Program-made: the position numbers and the translations under genes
Source of the DNA: Pseudomonas putida
GTDB lineage: Bacteria; Pseudomonadota; Gammaproteobacteria; Pseudomonadales; Pseudomonadaceae
Reading direction: 5' to 3'
NCBI RefSeq assembly: GCF_002906855.1
Contig: NZ_MINI01000028.1
Location: 1,116,001 to 1,180,000 of the forward strand
DNA: 64,000 nucleotides
Shown: piece by piece, positions 15,571 through 23,118 of the stretch
Position numbering within the stretch: position 1 is the stretch's first letter
Layout of the letters: each line of letters starts with the position of its first letter
The notes under the pieces: model-generated
Databases searched by the model: none
What the model was told of the DNA's origin: nothing
Seen by the model: the letters and a program-made list of their open reading frames with translations, nothing else

Positions 15571-16440
15571 ATGGACATCAAGGTGCTTAAAAACATCGTG
15601 ACCGTAGCCCGCACGGGCTCTATCACCGATGCGGCCGAACAGGTACACGTCACGGTCCAGGCCTTGGCTGCTCAGTTGAAAAAGCTCGAAGATCATTGCG
15701 GCTTCAAATTGTTCGACCGGACCAACAAAGGGGTATCGCTGACCCAGGAGGGCATGGGCATCCTGCCGCATGTCCTGGAAATCGTGCGTTCATCCGAGCG
15801 CATGCAGTTGAAGATCAATCAGCTGCGCCAGAGCCGCAACCAGCGCCTGCCGTTGCGGGTTGCCTTGAACAGCACGCTGTCGATGGAAATCAACCAGCAG
15901 ATAATGGGCGCCGTGGTCAGCAAGTTGTCTGGCTACAATCCGATCTTCAGTTGCTCGGAGTCGCCCGACAACCTGGTCAAGCTGGCCAAGGACGAAGCAG
16001 ACATGGTGGTGGTGCTGGGCGACAGCATGGGTGAAAACTACCATTCGGTACCGCTGAAGGGCTTGCGCATCGAAGTCGTTGCCTCGTCAACCAGCAATGA
16101 CCGCTCAGCGCCGTGCGCGGTGATCAAGCCTTTGCCGGAATGCCCGTATCATTCGATCTTTACCCGCTTCGCCGAGCGCCGGCCAGGCATGCTGGACGGG
16201 GCAACCGTGTTCCATTCCGGCAGCGAGATCGTCAGCGTATCGATGATCAAGAGTTTTGGCGGCGTGGGCGTGCTGTCGCGGGCGGTTGCCGAGGCCAATG
16301 ACCTGTTCATCTGGCCGGGTTTCTCCGACTTTCTCGATGTTTACCTGGTCATGAAAGAACCGTGGATCATCGAAGAGGAGTTCCCGCTGTTCTGCGCGGT
16401 CCCCACACCCATCCGTAGCCTGGACGCCATCAGCGCCTGA
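15571..16440 (+). CDS. LysR-type regulator of the dioxygenase/AzlCD operon
   Basis: A 289-residue LysR-type protein. The N-terminal winged helix-turn-helix is clear (ITDAAEQVHVTVQALAAQLKKLE, around residues 18-40, then GVSLTQEG), followed by the periplasmic-binding-like effector domain. GGGAGGGAGA stands right before the ATG. It is transcribed away from the dioxygenase operon across a 203-base gap, the standard layout for a LysR regulator and its target. The inducer would be expected to be an amino acid or its hydroxylated product. Confidence 0.88.
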   Translation: MDIKVLKNIVTVARTGSITDAAEQVHVTVQALAAQLKKLEDHCGFKLFDRTNKGVSLTQEGMGILPHVLEIVRSSERMQLKINQLRQSRNQRLPLRVALNSTLSMEINQQIMGAVVSKLSGYNPIFSCSESPDNLVKLAKDEADMVVVLGDSMGENYHSVPLKGLRIEVVASSTSNDRSAPCAVIKPLPECPYHSIFTRFAERRPGMLDGATVFHSGSEIVSVSMIKSFGGVGVLSRAVAEANDLFIWPGFSDFLDVYLVMKEPWIIEEEFPLFCAVPTPIRSLDAISA

Positions 16441-16469
16441 CCTTGCTGCGCCGGGCGCATAAGCCACGG

Positions 16470-16751
16470 GAAGCCTCTCGTGGCGCAGATCGACCAGCTG
16501 GCCGACGGTGACTAGGCGAGCACATGAATGCGCCGGGGTATGAGGCCGAAGTGTTCTTCCGTTCTTCAGGCGAGCCGCAGATTGTGGCGCACAACTGCGT
16601 GTTTCATCATCTGGCCAAGGCGCATCCGGTGGTGTGTGAGCTGGACCTGGCCTTGATCGGCACGCTTGGCGGCGCCGAGGCAAGTCATGAGGAATGCATG
16701 CTCAGGGGCGGGCAGGTGTGTCGCTTTGCTCTGCGCAAGGATCAGCATTGA
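16470..16751 (+). pseudogene. Remnant of a SufR-like (ArsR-type, Fe-S) regulator
   Basis: The frame 16524-16751 encodes only the C-terminal part of a regulator of the SufR/HTH-4Fe4S type: GYEAEV, then HNCVFHHLAKAHPVVCELD, then CMLRGGQVCRFAL, with the cysteines of the presumed cluster still present. The helix-turn-helix half is absent. Upstream, a short stretch in another frame (VAQIDQLADGD, then a stop) could correspond to the preceding helix, suggesting a frameshift plus deletion. No ribosome binding site is visible before 16524. Treat it as a decayed gene. Confidence 0.6.
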
Positions 16752-16758
16752 GGTTGCC

Positions 16759-16842
16759 TGTACCGGCCTCTTCGCGGGGCAAGCCCGCTCTTATGTGATC
16801 CCTTGTAGGAGCAGGCTTGCCCCGCGAAAGGGCCGGCACAGG
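16759..16842. repeat. REP pair (P. putida type)
   Basis: Two REP units face each other: ACCGGCCTCTTCGCGGGGC on the left and its inverted partner (GCCCCGCGAAAGGGCCGGC) on the right, separated by a short AT-richer spacer. The element fills the gap between the regulator remnant and the 3' end of the arsR-like gene and may act as a transcription end for both. Confidence 0.85.
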
Positions 16843-16847
16843 AAAAA

Positions 16848-17156
16848 TCAGTTCTGCCGTAGAATGCAGTCAAGCAACCCAGGAAACCGCTCGCCCAGCA
16901 TTTCGCTGCGCAGCGAATTCATGTGGGTGGTGCCGACATTGCGGGTATGCACCAACCCCGCATCACGCAACACGCGGAAATGGTGCGACATGCTCGACTT
17001 CGGCCGCCCGCCATCGAGCTCGCCGCAGCTGGCCTCGGCCACGCCGGCCAGGTGGCGGACGATGCCCAGGCGCACCGGGTCGCTCAGGGCGTAGAGTACG
17101 CGCTCGAGAATCAGGTCTTCAGGGTTGGGGTGTTGGTAGGCTCGCATGGCCGACAT
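16848..17156 (-). CDS. ArsR-family repressor divergent from xenA
   Basis: A small ArsR-type winged-helix protein of about 102 residues if started at 17156; ATG codons at 17183 and 17147 are alternatives and none has a clear ribosome binding site. 17183 is disfavoured because it lies 2 bases from the palindrome that probably holds the promoter. The recognition region is SCGELDGGRPKSSMSHHFRVL preceded by LSDPVRLGIVRHL; a cysteine sits at the start of this helix, as in thiol-sensing ArsR members. It lies head to head with xenA over a shared operator and most likely represses both until an electrophile is present. Confidence 0.85.
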   Translation of the reverse strand: MSAMRAYQHPNPEDLILERVLYALSDPVRLGIVRHLAGVAEASCGELDGGRPKSSMSHHFRVLRDAGLVHTRNVGTTHMNSLRSEMLGERFPGLLDCILRQN

Positions 17157-17184
17157 GATAACGGGGGTTTCATTAATTGCCATA

Positions 17185-17202
17185 GTTCGATTATGATCGA
17201 AC
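17185..17202. promoter_or_regulatory. Perfect palindromic operator between arsR-like gene and xenA
   Basis: GTTCGAT and ATCGAAC are perfect 7-bp arms around TATG. The centre contains -10-like boxes on both strands (TATGAT on plus at 17192-17197, CATAAT on minus), so a repressor bound here would block both divergent promoters. Confidence 0.75.
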
Positions 17203-17231
17203 AATCGTATCCAGATGATCCGGAGCTGCCC

Positions 17232-18323
17232 ATGTCTGCCCTGTTCCAACCCTACACCCTCAAAGATGTCACTTTGCGCAACCGCATCGCCATCCCGCCG
17301 ATGTGCCAGTACATGGCCGAGGACGGCATGATCAACGACTGGCACCATGTGCACTTGGCTGGCCTGGCCCGTGGCGGTGCCGGCCTGCTGGTGGTCGAGG
17401 CCACCGCCGTGGCGCCGGAAGGGCGCATTACCCCCGGTTGCGCCGGGATCTGGAGCGACGCCCATGCCCAGGCCTTCGTGCCGGTGGTGCAGGCGATCAA
17501 GGCCGCAGGCTCGGTGCCGGGTATCCAGATTGCCCACGCCGGGCGCAAGGCCAGCGCCAACCGCCCATGGGAAGGGGATGACCACATCGCCGGCGACGAT
17601 ACCCGCGGCTGGGACACCATTGCGCCGTCGGCCATCGCCTTTGGCGCGCACCTGCCGAAAGTACCGCGCGCGATGACCCTGGACGACATCGCCCGGGTCA
17701 AACAGGATTTCGTCGACGCCGCGCGCCGTGCGCGTGATGCCGGTTTCGAGTGGATCGAGCTGCATTTCGCCCACGGCTACCTGGGGCAGAGCTTCTTCTC
17801 CGAGCACTCCAACCAGCGCACCGATGCCTACGGTGGCAGCTTCGACAACCGCAGCCGTTTCCTGCTGGAAACCCTGGCCGCTGTGCGTGAGGTCTGGCCG
17901 GAGAACCTGCCGCTGACCGCGCGCTTTGGTGTGCTGGAGTATGACGGTCGCGATGAGCAGACCCTGGAAGAGTCGATTGAACTGGCGCGCCGCTTCAAGG
18001 CGGGCGGGTTGGACCTGCTGAGCGTCAGTGTCGGTTTCACCATTCCTGAAACCAACATTCCTTGGGGCCCTGCATTCATGGGCCCGATTGCCGAGCGCGT
18101 TCGTCGTGAGGCAGGGCTGCCGGTGACCTCGGCGTGGGGCTTTGGCACGCCGCAGCTCGCCGAGGAAGCGCTGCAGTCACGTCAGCTGGACCTGGTATCG
18201 GTTGGCCGTGCGCACCTGGCCGACCCGCACTGGGCGTACTTCGCAGCCAAGGAGCTGGGCGTGGACAAGGCCTCCTGGACCTTGCCAGCACCGTATGCGC
18301 ACTGGCTCGAGCGTTATCGCTGA
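17232..18323 (+). CDS. xenA: Xenobiotic reductase A (Old Yellow Enzyme family)
   Basis: A 363-residue NAD(P)H:flavin oxidoreductase, the same length as P. putida XenA and almost identical to it as far as I can recall. FMN-dependent enzymes of this YqjM-like class reduce activated C=C bonds, nitrate esters and quinones. Landmarks: IAIPPMCQYMAEDG at the N-terminus with the class-typical cysteine near residue 25, HAGRKAS, the substrate-binding HFAHGYLGQSF with the His pair, and the C-terminal VSVGRAHLADPHWA phosphate-binding segment. It is controlled by the divergent ArsR-type gene through the palindrome at 17185-17202. Confidence 0.95.
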   Translation: MSALFQPYTLKDVTLRNRIAIPPMCQYMAEDGMINDWHHVHLAGLARGGAGLLVVEATAVAPEGRITPGCAGIWSDAHAQAFVPVVQAIKAAGSVPGIQIAHAGRKASANRPWEGDDHIAGDDTRGWDTIAPSAIAFGAHLPKVPRAMTLDDIARVKQDFVDAARRARDAGFEWIELHFAHGYLGQSFFSEHSNQRTDAYGGSFDNRSRFLLETLAAVREVWPENLPLTARFGVLEYDGRDEQTLEESIELARRFKAGGLDLLSVSVGFTIPETNIPWGPAFMGPIAERVRREAGLPVTSAWGFGTPQLAEEALQSRQLDLVSVGRAHLADPHWAYFAAKELGVDKASWTLPAPYAHWLERYR

Positions 18324-18334
18324 GCCTTGAACCA

Positions 18335-18364
18335 GCCCCACAGGCACTACCGCGCTTGTGGGGC
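18335..18364. terminator. Hairpin between xenA and the convergent peptidase gene
   Basis: GCCCCACA (18335-18342) pairs with TGTGGGGC (18357-18364). The U-tract is poor, so it may be a weak or factor-assisted bidirectional terminator for the two convergent genes. Confidence 0.5.
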
Positions 18365-18369
18365 GCAGG

Positions 18370-19473
18370 TTATTCGCCGATGCGCCAGCCAACCTGGCGC
18401 ATCGCGCTCAGCAAGCGTTGCCCACCCAACCCCGGCACCAGCACCCCATCCGCTGTAAGCATGTCTTCGCCTGCAACCAGTGCGTTGACGATCGCCTCCT
18501 CCACCGCCTCAGCCGCCGCCATGAAAAGCGGCGTGATATGGTCATTGGCGAGCATCTGTACCGGCTGACTGAATGGCACCCCTTTGCGTCCATAGGCCGC
18601 AGGGGGAAGTTGCTGGTCGGCAGTGGAAAACGCCACGAACAGATCGCCGCTGGCATCTTCGGTACCGCCCCCGGTCCGGGCGATGCCGATCGAAGCCCGC
18701 TGCGCCAGACGCTGGCACTGGTGGGGTAGCAACGGGGCATCGGTGGCGATGATCACCACGATCGAGCCCATGCCCGGCTCGCCCCGTTCGGCGAAGGGTG
18801 AGGGGATCTCGTCGAGCACCCGGCCGACCGGGTAGCCATCGACCCGCAGCTCCCGCCGCTGGCCGTGGTTGGCCTGCAACAGCACGCCCACCGTCCAGCC
18901 CCCCTGGTCAGGTGGCAGGCGCCGTGAAGCCGTGCCGATACCACCCTTGAACTCATGGCAGATCATGCCGGTGCCACCGCCCACCGCACCTTCGGCAACT
19001 GGCCCGGACTCGGCGCGGGCCAGCGCTTCGTTCACCTGGTCGGGCCCTACGTGCTGGCCCCAGATATCGTTGAGCAGGCCGTCGTAGGTCTCCAGCACCA
19101 CGGGCATGCACCAGTACACTGAAGGGTCGGCCAGGGTGTCGCGTTCTGCGGTGATCAGTGCGTCGCGCACCACCCCGACACTGTGGGTGTTGGTGATGGC
19201 AATCGGGGTAGTCAGCAGGCCGGCTTCGCGGATCCACTCAAGGCCTGTGGCGTCGCCGTTGCCGTTGAGTACGTGGACCCCGGCAAAGCAAGGCGCCAGG
19301 CGGGCCGCTGCCGGGCGTGGCTGGATCACCGTCACGCCGGTGCGGACCTGTTTGTCGGCACTGTCGGCCATCAAGGTGCTGTGGCCGACTCGGATGCCGG
19401 GTACATCGGTGATGGCGTTGAATTGACCGGGCACGCCATGGCCCAGGGTGATACCAAGTTGACGAGCGCGCAT
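18370..19473 (-). CDS. P1 family (DmpA/BapA-type) aminopeptidase
   Basis: A 367-residue self-processing N-terminal nucleophile hydrolase of the S58/P1 family (L-aminopeptidase/D-esterase, beta-aminopeptidase). The precursor is expected to cut itself before Ser237 in PGMGSIVV, freeing the nucleophile. Other family marks are DVPGIRVGHSTL at the N-terminus, VHVLNGNGDATGLEWI, and TNTHSVGVVRDAL. AGGAGT precedes the ATG. It lies 30 bases after the amino acid permease gene and is probably cotranscribed with it, which suggests use of peptides or amides containing D- or beta-amino acids. Confidence 0.87.
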   Translation of the reverse strand: MRARQLGITLGHGVPGQFNAITDVPGIRVGHSTLMADSADKQVRTGVTVIQPRPAAARLAPCFAGVHVLNGNGDATGLEWIREAGLLTTPIAITNTHSVGVVRDALITAERDTLADPSVYWCMPVVLETYDGLLNDIWGQHVGPDQVNEALARAESGPVAEGAVGGGTGMICHEFKGGIGTASRRLPPDQGGWTVGVLLQANHGQRRELRVDGYPVGRVLDEIPSPFAERGEPGMGSIVVIIATDAPLLPHQCQRLAQRASIGIARTGGGTEDASGDLFVAFSTADQQLPPAAYGRKGVPFSQPVQMLANDHITPLFMAAAEAVEEAIVNALVAGEDMLTADGVLVPGLGGQRLLSAMRQVGWRIGE

Positions 19474-19503
19474 AAGGACTCCTGTGGGTCAGAGCGTTGT
19501 GAG

Positions 19504-20853
19504 TCAGAGCTTCTGGAAGGCTGGGCTGAACTTGCCGTAGGTGCTGTAGAGCATCACCGAGACGGCCAGCAGTACAAGAATGATGAGAATGTCACGAAGG
19601 GGGGCGCCAAGCAGGCCGCTGAGCAGCAGGTAACCCGCGCCGACCACCGCCAGCAGCGCTGGCGCCGGCCACAAGGGCATGCGATAGGGGTGTTCGCGGT
19701 CGCTGCGCAGCACACGGCTGAACAGAGCGCACAGCGCGACCGCCAGGTACACCATCAGGAGCAGCAGCACGGTGAACGAGGTCATCTCTTCCAGATTGGA
19801 GCTGAAGCTCAGGGCAGCGGACGGTATGGCCAGCAGCAGGGTGGCCAGCCAGGGCGAATCCCAGCGTGGGTGGATGCGGGTGAACAGGCGGTTCAGGGTA
19901 GGCGTCCACAGCTGATCGCGGCCACTGCTGAAGATCACCCGGCCAGACTGGATGACGATGGCGATGATGGCATTGAAAACCGAAAGGAAAATGCCCGCGC
20001 TCACTAGCCGTGACAGCGTCGGGTTGCCGTGGGCGTTGAGCAGGTAGCCGATCGGGTCGCTGCTGGCCAGCATCGCCTCCAGCGATGGCGCGCCCAGCAA
20101 CAACGCGCAGATGGGTATCAGCTCGATGGCCACCACCAGCGCCAGGGACCAGAGCACTGCCCGATGGGTGCTGCGGCCACCGTCCTTCATGTCTTCGGCC
20201 AGTACCACGGCGGCGCCGAAGCCGTTGTAGGCGAACAGGGCCGTGCCGATCGAGGCGAACACCAGCGCCCAGGGGGTAGCGCTGAGCAGGCCGTGGTCGA
20301 TGTGCTGGGGCGTGATCAACACGCTCAGCGGCAGGCTCACGTTACCCAAGCCCAGCGCCACGATGACCAGCACCGCGGCCATTTCGCATAACAGGAACAC
20401 GCCCGTGACCCAGGCGTTGAGGCGGATATTGAGGATGCCGAGGGCATAGCTGCCGGTGACGATCGCCAGGGCCACGGTCTGGGTATCGAAGGCCGTGCCC
20501 AGGGCGTTGTTCAGGTAGGTCGCGGCCCCGGTGGCCAGCACCGGTGGAGTGAACAGCAGCGAGACCAGCACCGTGAGGAAGGTGGCGTAGCCGGCTATGC
20601 CGCCGAACACGCGCTTGGCATACACATACTCGCCGCCAGCAGAACTGTGGGCCCGGCCCAGCTCGGCATAGCACCAGGCGAACATCAGTGCCAGCGCTGC
20701 TGCCAATACGAAGGCCAGCACGGCACCGCTGCCGGCCTGGGCAATGGCGAAGGGTGCAATCACGAACACGGAACTGGCCGGAGTCACCGCCGAAACGGTG
20801 ATCGCGACCACATCGAGCATGCCCAGGCTGGGCTTTAGCGCACTGTCGTGCAT
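19504..20853 (-). CDS. APC family amino acid permease
   Basis: A 449-residue permease with about twelve hydrophobic segments and the APC N-terminal pattern GMLDVVAITVSAVTPASSVFVI in the first helix. It starts with a good GAGGA ribosome binding site. The next gene downstream is the DmpA-type peptidase and the LuxR-type regulator at 21046 is divergent. Likely role: import of the amino acid or small peptide-like compound related to the peptidase; the substrate cannot be read from the sequence. Confidence 0.85.
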   Translation of the reverse strand: MHDSALKPSLGMLDVVAITVSAVTPASSVFVIAPFAIAQAGSGAVLAFVLAAALALMFAWCYAELGRAHSSAGGEYVYAKRVFGGIAGYATFLTVLVSLLFTPPVLATGAATYLNNALGTAFDTQTVALAIVTGSYALGILNIRLNAWVTGVFLLCEMAAVLVIVALGLGNVSLPLSVLITPQHIDHGLLSATPWALVFASIGTALFAYNGFGAAVVLAEDMKDGGRSTHRAVLWSLALVVAIELIPICALLLGAPSLEAMLASSDPIGYLLNAHGNPTLSRLVSAGIFLSVFNAIIAIVIQSGRVIFSSGRDQLWTPTLNRLFTRIHPRWDSPWLATLLLAIPSAALSFSSNLEEMTSFTVLLLLMVYLAVALCALFSRVLRSDREHPYRMPLWPAPALLAVVGAGYLLLSGLLGAPLRDILIILVLLAVSVMLYSTYGKFSPAFQKL

Positions 20854-21045
20854 GTCGTTTTCCTCGAATTGTTATTGGGGGTTGAGGCAGTGACGAAAGG
20901 CGCGAACACCCGCGGATGGGGTGCTGCATGGGCTGCAATCTAGGCCTGGTGCTGTGGCCGGCCAATTACCATTTGGGGTTACGCCCCTTGACGCGGGCGC
21001 TGCAAAGGAGGGAAATCGCATCACCTTTTCAGGGGAGCCGGCACG

Positions 21046-21846
21046 GTGCACAACGTTTTTCATGAAGTCGGCATGCATGCCAATCTTGGCCGTACCATCG
21101 AACAGATCGGTCAGCCACGCTTCTGGAAGCAACTGATCCTGTTGCTGCATCGCTGGTTGCCGTTCGATAACGCCCTGGCGGCGTACTACCCCGGCAGCGG
21201 TACCCCCGTGGTGCTGGAAGAGCACGATGCAACGCCGCAGGCAGGGCCGGTGGCAATGTCCTTGTACCTGAGCGGGCTGTATCAGCTCGACCCGTTCTAC
21301 CTGGCGTGCCAGGACGGTGTGGGCAGTGGCCTGTATCGGCTCGACGAGGTGGCGCCGGACCAGTTCCACCAGAGCGAGTACTACATCAGCTGGTTCCAGG
21401 CCCATGTGCTGGCGGATGAGGTGCAGTTCATCCTGCAGCTCCCAGGCCAGGGCGCGCTGAGCTTGTCGCTGGGGCGGGGGGAGGCCTTTGATGACGAGCA
21501 GTGCGGCTTGCTGGCGATGCTCTGCCCGTGGGTGCTGGCGCTGATGCAGCAACATTGGCAGGCCGGTAGCAAGCGCGTGCTGGCGCAGGATGAGCCGGTG
21601 GCGGTGCAGGTGCGTGATGCCCTCAGCCAGTTCGGCGCTGGGGTGTTGTCCGAGCGCGAGCTGGAGATTGCCCGGCTGATCTTGCGCGGGTTTTCCTCGA
21701 AGGCCATGGCCGAGCGCCTGGCGATTTCACCCGAGACGATCAAGGTTCATCGTCGCCACCTGTATGCCAAGCTGGATATCTCTTCACAGCCAGAGCTGTT
21801 TTCATTGTTCCTGCAATCGTTGGGGCACGACCCGCAGCACCCTTGA
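21046..21846 (+). CDS. LuxR-type transcriptional regulator
   Basis: A 266-residue regulator beginning with GTG at 21046, preceded by AGGGGAG. The C-terminal GerE/LuxR helix-turn-helix is complete (LSERELEIARLILRGFSSK, then ETIKVHRRHLYAKLDI, about residues 201-240). The N-terminal two thirds lack a receiver-domain aspartate pattern and do not look like a classic autoinducer domain; they may bind another ligand. It faces the permease/peptidase pair across 192 bases and is the likely regulator of them. Confidence 0.83.
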   Translation: MHNVFHEVGMHANLGRTIEQIGQPRFWKQLILLLHRWLPFDNALAAYYPGSGTPVVLEEHDATPQAGPVAMSLYLSGLYQLDPFYLACQDGVGSGLYRLDEVAPDQFHQSEYYISWFQAHVLADEVQFILQLPGQGALSLSLGRGEAFDDEQCGLLAMLCPWVLALMQQHWQAGSKRVLAQDEPVAVQVRDALSQFGAGVLSERELEIARLILRGFSSKAMAERLAISPETIKVHRRHLYAKLDISSQPELFSLFLQSLGHDPQHP

Positions 21847-21868
21847 GTGCCGAGCGTACCCCTGCGCA

Positions 21869-23116
21869 TCAGAAGCGATCCAGCCGGTAGGCCCCCAGGT
21901 CGGGGGCGCTGGCCTGCGCAGCCAGATGCCCCACCCATTCCGCGGTCACCGCTGCCTGGGTCAAGCCCAGATGCTGATGCCCGAACGCCAGCAGCACCCG
22001 CCCATCACACACCCGGTCGATCACCGGCAACGAGTCCGGCAACGATGGCCTGAAACCCATCCATGGCGTCGCGCCTTCAACGCTCAGGTCCTGGTGGAAC
22101 AAGCCCTTGCTCAACCGGTGCAACTGCCACGCCCGCTGCATGCTGGGCGGTGCATCGAGGCCGGCGAACTCTACCGTGCCGGCCAGGCGCAACCCGCCAG
22201 CCATGGGCGTCATGATGAACTTGCGCTCCAGCGAGGTGACCGCGAACGGCAGGCGCTGCTGCTCCTGCGGCAGCATCAGGTGATAGCCGCGCTCGGTGTC
22301 CAGCGGTACGCGCTTGCCGGTCAGCGCTGCCGTCAGCTGTGCAGAATGTGCGCCGCAACTGAGCAGCACCTGGCGCGCCTTGAACGTCCCCTGGTCACTG
22401 GCCAGTCTGACCCCGTCGCCCTGCACTTGCCCACCCGAAACCCGCGCCTGGACAAAACGCACACCGCTGGCTTTGGCCGCCTCGAACAGCGCGCAGACCA
22501 CCTGGTACGGGTCGATGAAGTGCCCGGTACGCGGGAAGAACAAACCGCCCAACAGCGCAGGGTTCAGTTGCGGCGCTGCCTCGCGCACGTGCTCGGCCGA
22601 CCAGAAATCCACCGCCACGTCCTGTTGCTGCATGCGCGCCTGCAAGGCTTGCAACGCCTGACGCGACTCGGGCCGCTCGAACACCAGCAACGAGCCATCT
22701 GCCTTGAACAGCTCGCTGCGCCCGATCGAGCCCAGCAAGCGCTGCCAGGCCCCCAGGCTGCCTTCGTTCAATGCCCGGATACCGGCCACGCTGCGCCGGA
22801 ATGGCGCCGGGCGCAGGTTGAGCAGCAGCCGGGTGAACCACGGCATGGCCTTGGGCAGGTACTTCCAGTCCAGGCGCAGCGGGCCCATCGGGTCGAGCAG
22901 CATGCGCGGCAGGCGCTTGAGGATCGACAGGTCGGCGATCGGAAACACCTGCTCGGTGGCCAGGTGCCCGGCGTTGCCGTACGAGGCACCCTGGCCGGGC
23001 GCCTGCTGATCGAGCAGCAGCACCCGACGGCCCTGGCGGGCCAGTTGCAGGGCGCAGGCCACGCCGACGATGCCGGCGCCGACCACAGCGATATCGGTTT
23101 CAGGGGTGTCGACCAT
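21869..23116 (-). CDS. D-hydroxyproline dehydrogenase (DadA-like FAD oxidoreductase)
   Basis: A 415-residue FAD enzyme of the D-amino acid dehydrogenase family. The Rossmann motif DIAVVGAGIVGVACALQLA starts at about residue 8 and the C-terminal GHQHLGLTQAAVTAEWV is the second FAD contact. In context it oxidises cis-4-hydroxy-D-proline, the epimerase product, to 1-pyrroline-4-hydroxy-2-carboxylate. It is the last gene of the hydroxyproline operon, 2 bases after the semialdehyde dehydrogenase gene. Start at 23116 is taken because it immediately precedes the FAD fold and fits the operon spacing; 21847-21868 separates it from the convergent LuxR gene. Confidence 0.86.
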   Translation of the reverse strand: MVDTPETDIAVVGAGIVGVACALQLARQGRRVLLLDQQAPGQGASYGNAGHLATEQVFPIADLSILKRLPRMLLDPMGPLRLDWKYLPKAMPWFTRLLLNLRPAPFRRSVAGIRALNEGSLGAWQRLLGSIGRSELFKADGSLLVFERPESRQALQALQARMQQQDVAVDFWSAEHVREAAPQLNPALLGGLFFPRTGHFIDPYQVVCALFEAAKASGVRFVQARVSGGQVQGDGVRLASDQGTFKARQVLLSCGAHSAQLTAALTGKRVPLDTERGYHLMLPQEQQRLPFAVTSLERKFIMTPMAGGLRLAGTVEFAGLDAPPSMQRAWQLHRLSKGLFHQDLSVEGATPWMGFRPSLPDSLPVIDRVCDGRVLLAFGHQHLGLTQAAVTAEWVGHLAAQASAPDLGAYRLDRF

Positions 23117-23118
23117 GC

